DNA of 9,775 bases from Chloroflexota bacterium (GTDB lineage: Bacteria > Chloroflexota > Dehalococcoidia > SZUA-161 > SpSt-899). Each line of letters starts with the position of its first letter. Within the stretch, counting starts at the first letter, position 1. The notes beneath the pieces were generated by a model, which saw only the letters and a program-made list of their open reading frames with translations, was not told where the DNA came from and ran no database searches. The translations under genes and the position numbers were made by a program. The stretch is taken from NCBI GenBank assembly GCA_018657655.1, contig JABHWQ010000503.1:1-9775 (forward strand), written 5' to 3'. Shown in pieces: positions 7,646 through 9,775 of this stretch.

Positions 7646-7676
7646 GGAAATTTGTAGCGCGACCGCGCTACATTCC
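7646..7676. repeat. REP-like palindrome in the crotonase-FAD oxidoreductase gap
   Basis: TGTAGCGC (7653-7660) and GCGCTACA (7665-7672) are perfect inverted repeats around GACC. A further GGAA/TTCC pairing (7646-7649 with 7673-7676) closes the base beyond a 3-nt bulge. No U-run follows on either strand, so it is not a classical terminator. It starts 6 nt after the crotonase stop. It may stabilise the upstream mRNA segment or be a dispersed REP-type element; GTAG at the foot is shared with the element at 9589-9615. Confidence 0.65.
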
Positions 7677-7681
7677 AATCA

Positions 7682-8599
7682 TTACTCGTCCGGGTTTTCC
7701 GCTTTTCCGCTATATCGTTCATCCCTGGCTTTGAAACCATCTTTGGTTCCTTTATCACGTCGTTCTTTGAAGAAATTGTATTCGTCCGGTTCCCATCTGA
7801 GGTTAGTGAACATGGCGTGAGAGATATATACCAGGCCATTGGTCAGTCCCCAACCTTCGTAAATGAGCCGACGGGTTGCCTTCCCAATGGCGATGCCATC
7901 CCGAGGCAGGAGTGCCATCGATTCAGCGAGTTTCTGAACTTCATCGTCAAGTTGATCAGGCGGGACAGCTTTGTTAACCAACCCTATTCGTGCGGCCTCT
8001 TCTCCGCTTATTTTGGCGCCAGTCAACAACATACCCATTGCCCTTTTTATTCCAATGTTCATCATTAAAAGAGCAACTTGAGAACCGCTTCCGGCAAATC
8101 CCAGGCGCTGCTCTACCGTGGCGAACTTGGCATCAGTAGATGCAACAGCTAGATCGGATAGCAGTGGATAGTACACTCCGGATCCCAGGCAGTTTCCGTG
8201 ACATTGACAGATGGTGATCTTGGGATGAAGAAGTATATTTTGTTGTGTATCGTGGAAAAAACCTTTATCTACAGAGTAACGAATGCGCTGGCTGGCACGG
8301 CGTTTGTCATCTTTTCCCGTACCCATCCCGTAGATGTAGCCCACTTCATTCAAATCGTGGCCGGCTTGGAAATCCTTTCCTGCACCCTTGATAATCACTA
8401 CTTTAATATCATCATCGAACTCAGCATCGTTGAGGGCATGGTGGAATTGATCGGTTATACCTCCCTGGCCTGGCCAGTCGGTTACATTACGGTGGTCGGG
8501 ATCATTCAATGTAATCTTGGCGATATTACCTTCTTTTTCATAAATGATTTTAGTGTATTCGATTGGTTTGTACTCTAGGTGTGGGTGTAGAACTGTCAT
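7682..8599 (-). CDS. Crotonase-fold enzyme (enoyl-CoA hydratase/isomerase family), one catalytic Glu replaced
   Basis: The 305-residue protein is longer than the ~260 typical of enoyl-CoA hydratase. NIAKITLNDPDHRN starts the crotonase fold. FQAGHDLNEVG (77-87) and CHGNCLGSGVYYPLLSD (133-149) supply the oxyanion hole that binds the acyl-CoA carbonyl. The glutamate equivalent to rat crotonase Glu164 is present (E163 in ATVEQRLGFAG). The position of Glu144 is a tyrosine (Y143), so simple syn-hydration is doubtful; an isomerase, hydrolase, dehydratase or lyase activity is possible. The basic C-terminal tail FFKERRDKGTKDGFKARDERY may cap a neighbouring subunit. ATG 8599 has a perfect AGGAGG (8610-8605) 5 nt upstream. 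It is the first gene after the strong minus-strand promoter and so leads the redox operon. The family call is firm; the reaction is not. Confidence 0.92.
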   Translation of the reverse strand: MTVLHPHLEYKPIEYTKIIYEKEGNIAKITLNDPDHRNVTDWPGQGGITDQFHHALNDAEFDDDIKVVIIKGAGKDFQAGHDLNEVGYIYGMGTGKDDKRRASQRIRYSVDKGFFHDTQQNILLHPKITICQCHGNCLGSGVYYPLLSDLAVASTDAKFATVEQRLGFAGSGSQVALLMMNIGIKRAMGMLLTGAKISGEEAARIGLVNKAVPPDQLDDEVQKLAESMALLPRDGIAIGKATRRLIYEGWGLTNGLVYISHAMFTNLRWEPDEYNFFKERRDKGTKDGFKARDERYSGKAENPDE

Positions 8600-8615
8600 T
8601 TCAGCCTCCTACTGT

Positions 8616-8623
8616 TGTTGCAT
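8616..8623 (-). promoter_or_regulatory. Candidate operator half-site (ATGCAACA) at the crotonase operon start
   Basis: On the minus strand ATGCAACA lies 8 nt after the -10 box, at the predicted transcription start. The identical 8-mer occurs at the start site of the divergent lipoprotein operon (8753-8760). No regulator gene is visible in the window. Confidence 0.3.
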
Positions 8624-8631
8624 TCGTTTTT

Positions 8632-8660
8632 ATTATAACCGTTCCGATAGGGTAGATCAA
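8632..8660 (-). promoter_or_regulatory. Promoter of the crotonase-led redox operon
   Basis: On the minus strand TTGATC (8660-8655) and a perfect TATAAT (8637-8632) are 17 bp apart. Initiation near 8625 gives a ~26-nt leader containing the AGGAGG site. No other promoter or terminator is evident up to the gap before argH, so the four genes are probably co-transcribed. A second TATAAT at 8682-8677 lacks a recognisable -35. Confidence 0.7.
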
Positions 8661-8718
8661 AAATAGACTGTGCAAAATTATACGCATTTTATATCCTATT
8701 TGACCTCAACACGTAACC

Positions 8719-8747
8719 TTGACGAGCCCCAACTTTCCTGTTAAAAT
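8719..8747 (+). promoter_or_regulatory. Promoter of the lipoprotein operon
   Basis: TTGACG (8719-8724) and TAAAAT (8742-8747) are 17 bp apart, and each matches consensus at 5 of 6 positions. Initiation near 8754 gives a leader of ~65 nt. The start region is occupied by the dyad at 8753-8784. Confidence 0.7.
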
Positions 8748-8752
8748 CGTTG

Positions 8753-8784
8753 ATGCAACAGGTTGCAATAACATTTGGTTGCAT
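8753..8784 (+). promoter_or_regulatory. Candidate operator: nested inverted repeats over the lipoprotein operon start site
   Basis: ATGCAAC (8753-8759) pairs with GTTGCAT (8778-8784) as a perfect 7-bp dyad with an 18-bp spacer. It also pairs with GTTGCA (8762-8767) as a compact TGCAAC-AG-GTTGCA dyad. The left arm begins 5 nt after the -10 box, a position suited to repression. The wide-spaced arrangement recalls sites of regulators such as NikR, but the sequence is not a known NikR consensus that I can match. Alternatively the arms form an RNA hairpin in the leader. Confidence 0.4.
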
Positions 8785-8818
8785 AAAGTCGACTTTCCCA
8801 TCTGAAAGGAATATTGTA

Positions 8819-9580
8819 ATGAAGAAATGGGCTGCACTGGTCGTAGCTCTAGCGCTTACGGCTGGCTTCTTAATTGTGGGTTGTTCCGATAATGGTGATG
8901 ATGATAATACAAAGGTGGGAACCCTTGAGTTCAAAGCCAACGGCGAGGATTTTGTAAGGCATGGTTTTGTCTCCAAAGATGGTTGGAGCATCACTTTTGA
9001 TCATGTCTATATAACACTTTCAAATATCACTGCTTATCAGACGGACCCGCCATATGATGCTCATCAAGGCGGACAGATAGATGGGAAGGCCGAGGTGAAG
9101 CTTGATGGAATTCATACCGTTGATTTGGCTGAGGGTGATGAAACTGCCGCACCGATATTCGTGGGTGATGTCCGTGATGCGGCTACAGGTCACTATAACT
9201 CCATTTCCTGGAAGATGGATAAGGCTACATCAGGTCCTTCAGCCGGATATTCTCTGGTGATGATGGGCATGGCTGAAAAGGATAGCCAGGTGGAGGATTT
9301 TACCATAAAGCTTGATGCGGTATGCGGGTACAGTTGCGGTGAATACATCGGTGATGAACGCAAAGGCATTCTTTCCGAAGGCAGCACCGCAGACCTGGAA
9401 ATGACCTTCCATTTCGATCATCTCTTTGGCGATGCGGGGATCCCGGCAGATGATGAACTCAATCTGGGGGCGCTTGGATTCGAGGCGCTTTTAGCGATGC
9501 CGGAAGGCGGAGACCCGGATATGGATATGGCGGAACTCCATCTGGGACATGTCGGTGAGGGGCATTGCGAGTGTGACTAA
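8819..9580 (+). CDS. Acidic secreted lipoprotein with His/Cys-rich C-terminus, function unknown
   Basis: The protein has 253 residues. MKKWAALVVALALTAGFLIVGC is a lipoprotein signal with lipobox IVGC, so cleavage and lipidation should occur at C22, followed by the acidic linker SDNGDDDN. The mature part is rich in Asp/Glu and beta-strand-like: GTLEFKANGEDF, ITFDHVYITLSNITAYQTDPPYD, HTVDLAEGDE, GHYNSISWKM, then FTIKLDAVCGYSCGEYIGDERKGIL with C169/C173, and MTFHFDHLFGD. The C-terminus LHLGHVGEGHCECD offers H241, H244, H249, C250 and C252 as possible metal ligands. ATG 8819 is chosen because AAAGGA (8805-8810) lies 8 nt upstream and it begins a perfect signal peptide; upstream ATGs at 8750/8753 lack both. 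The next secreted protein starts 47 nt downstream, probably in the same operon. I recognise it only as a family of extracytoplasmic lipoproteins; a metal-handling role is inferred. Confidence 0.88.
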   Translation: MKKWAALVVALALTAGFLIVGCSDNGDDDNTKVGTLEFKANGEDFVRHGFVSKDGWSITFDHVYITLSNITAYQTDPPYDAHQGGQIDGKAEVKLDGIHTVDLAEGDETAAPIFVGDVRDAATGHYNSISWKMDKATSGPSAGYSLVMMGMAEKDSQVEDFTIKLDAVCGYSCGEYIGDERKGILSEGSTADLEMTFHFDHLFGDAGIPADDELNLGALGFEALLAMPEGGDPDMDMAELHLGHVGEGHCECD

Positions 9581-9588
9581 ACATGATT

Positions 9589-9615
9589 TAGAGACGTCCC
9601 GCCGGGGCGTCTCTA
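9589..9615. repeat. REP-like palindrome between the lipoprotein gene and the next gene
   Basis: TAGAGACGTCCC (9589-9600) and GGGGCGTCTCTA (9604-9615) form a 12-bp stem with one G-T pair and a 3-nt loop. No T-run follows, so it is probably not a strong terminator. On the minus strand it reads GTAGAGACG at its foot, a pattern common in dispersed REP-type palindromes. It lies between two co-directional genes and could lower expression of the second. Confidence 0.65.
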
Positions 9616-9627
9616 CCTGGGGACATC

Positions 9628-9775
9628 ATGAATATAGAATCTAAATCGATCATATGCATGCTATGCCTATTTGCGGTGCTGCTATCGCCAGCAATGGTTT
9701 ATGCACATGGCGCCGAGATCGAATACACTGTTGCTTCCAGTATAGAGATAGTTGCCAAATACGATAGCGGCGAGC
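9628..9775 (+). CDS. Secreted protein, N-terminal fragment (possible nickel/cobalt-uptake accessory protein)
   Basis: Forty-nine codons are visible before the window ends. IICMLCLFAVLLSPAMVYA is a Sec-type signal peptide with likely cleavage after AYA, leaving HGAEIEYTVASSIEIVAKYDSGE. No lipobox cysteine is positioned at the cleavage site. GGGGA (9619-9623) precedes ATG 9628 by 4 nt. The start of the mature chain (HGxEIEY, then EIVAKYDSGE) resembles small extracytoplasmic proteins with carboxypeptidase-regulatory-like or DUF4198-type domains that accompany NikM/CbiM ECF transporters. That resemblance is from memory and rests on few residues. The gene starts 47 nt after the lipoprotein gene and is likely co-transcribed with it across the hairpin. 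Confidence 0.75.
   Translation, partial: MNIESKSIICMLCLFAVLLSPAMVYAHGAEIEYTVASSIEIVAKYDSGE

Noticed and set aside
7582..7839. N-terminal extension of the FAD oxidoreductase frame up to an ATG at 7839
   Set aside because: It overlaps the crotonase gene by 158 nt and shows no family similarity. The TTG at 7581 has an ideal ribosome binding site and matches the homology start.
8677..8682. Second perfect TATAAT on the minus strand
   Set aside because: No -35-like hexamer lies 16-18 bp upstream, and the sequence is generally AT-rich here.
8750..8818. Upstream start for the lipoprotein (23 extra residues)
   Set aside because: It would bury the lipoprotein signal peptide, has no ribosome binding site and overlaps the predicted transcription start.

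Overview
The window looks like chromosomal DNA of an anaerobic bacterium, most plausibly a member of the Chloroflexota (Dehalococcoidia-like). This placement is an inference. It rests on the rpmB / DAK2-DegV remnant / recG neighbourhood, the long N-terminal extension on RecG, the four-cysteine L28, a CCG-type iron-sulfur redox cluster of the kind found in anaerobes, and mid-range base composition. No rRNA, tRNA, CRISPR array or insertion sequence was found.

Left part (1-1613). The N-terminal 391 codons of recG read leftward off the edge. Immediately upstream is a gene relic in which the head of a DAK2 (FakA-like) gene is joined, out of frame, to the tail of a DegV gene. The catalytic middle is gone. 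The divergent rpmB (L28) follows, with its own promoter. Its intrinsic terminator lies inside the 3' coding end of the convergent rpe.

Middle part (1793-3870). argH and rpe form an 8-nt-overlapping leftward pair for arginine biosynthesis and the pentose phosphate pathway. A candidate argH promoter gives almost no leader.

Right-centre (3884-8660). A tightly packed leftward operon starts from a strong promoter (TTGATC-17-TATAAT). It encodes a crotonase-fold enzyme, a GlcD-like FAD oxidoreductase (TTG start), a two-CCG-domain Fe-S protein, and a metallo-beta-lactamase-fold hydrolase with a winged-helix tail. The first three suggest hydration or isomerisation of an acyl-CoA, followed by flavin-dependent oxidation with electrons passed to the CCG protein. 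The substrate is not readable from sequence.

Right edge (8719-9775). A divergent operon starts from TTGACG-17-TAAAAT. It encodes an acidic lipoprotein with a His/Cys-rich C-terminus, then the start of a second secreted protein, possibly related to accessory proteins of nickel/cobalt uptake. Both divergent promoters carry the same 8-mer, ATGCAACA, at the predicted transcription start, which suggests one shared regulator. Two REP-like palindromes (7646-7676 and 9589-9615) with GTAG at the foot lie in intercistronic gaps.
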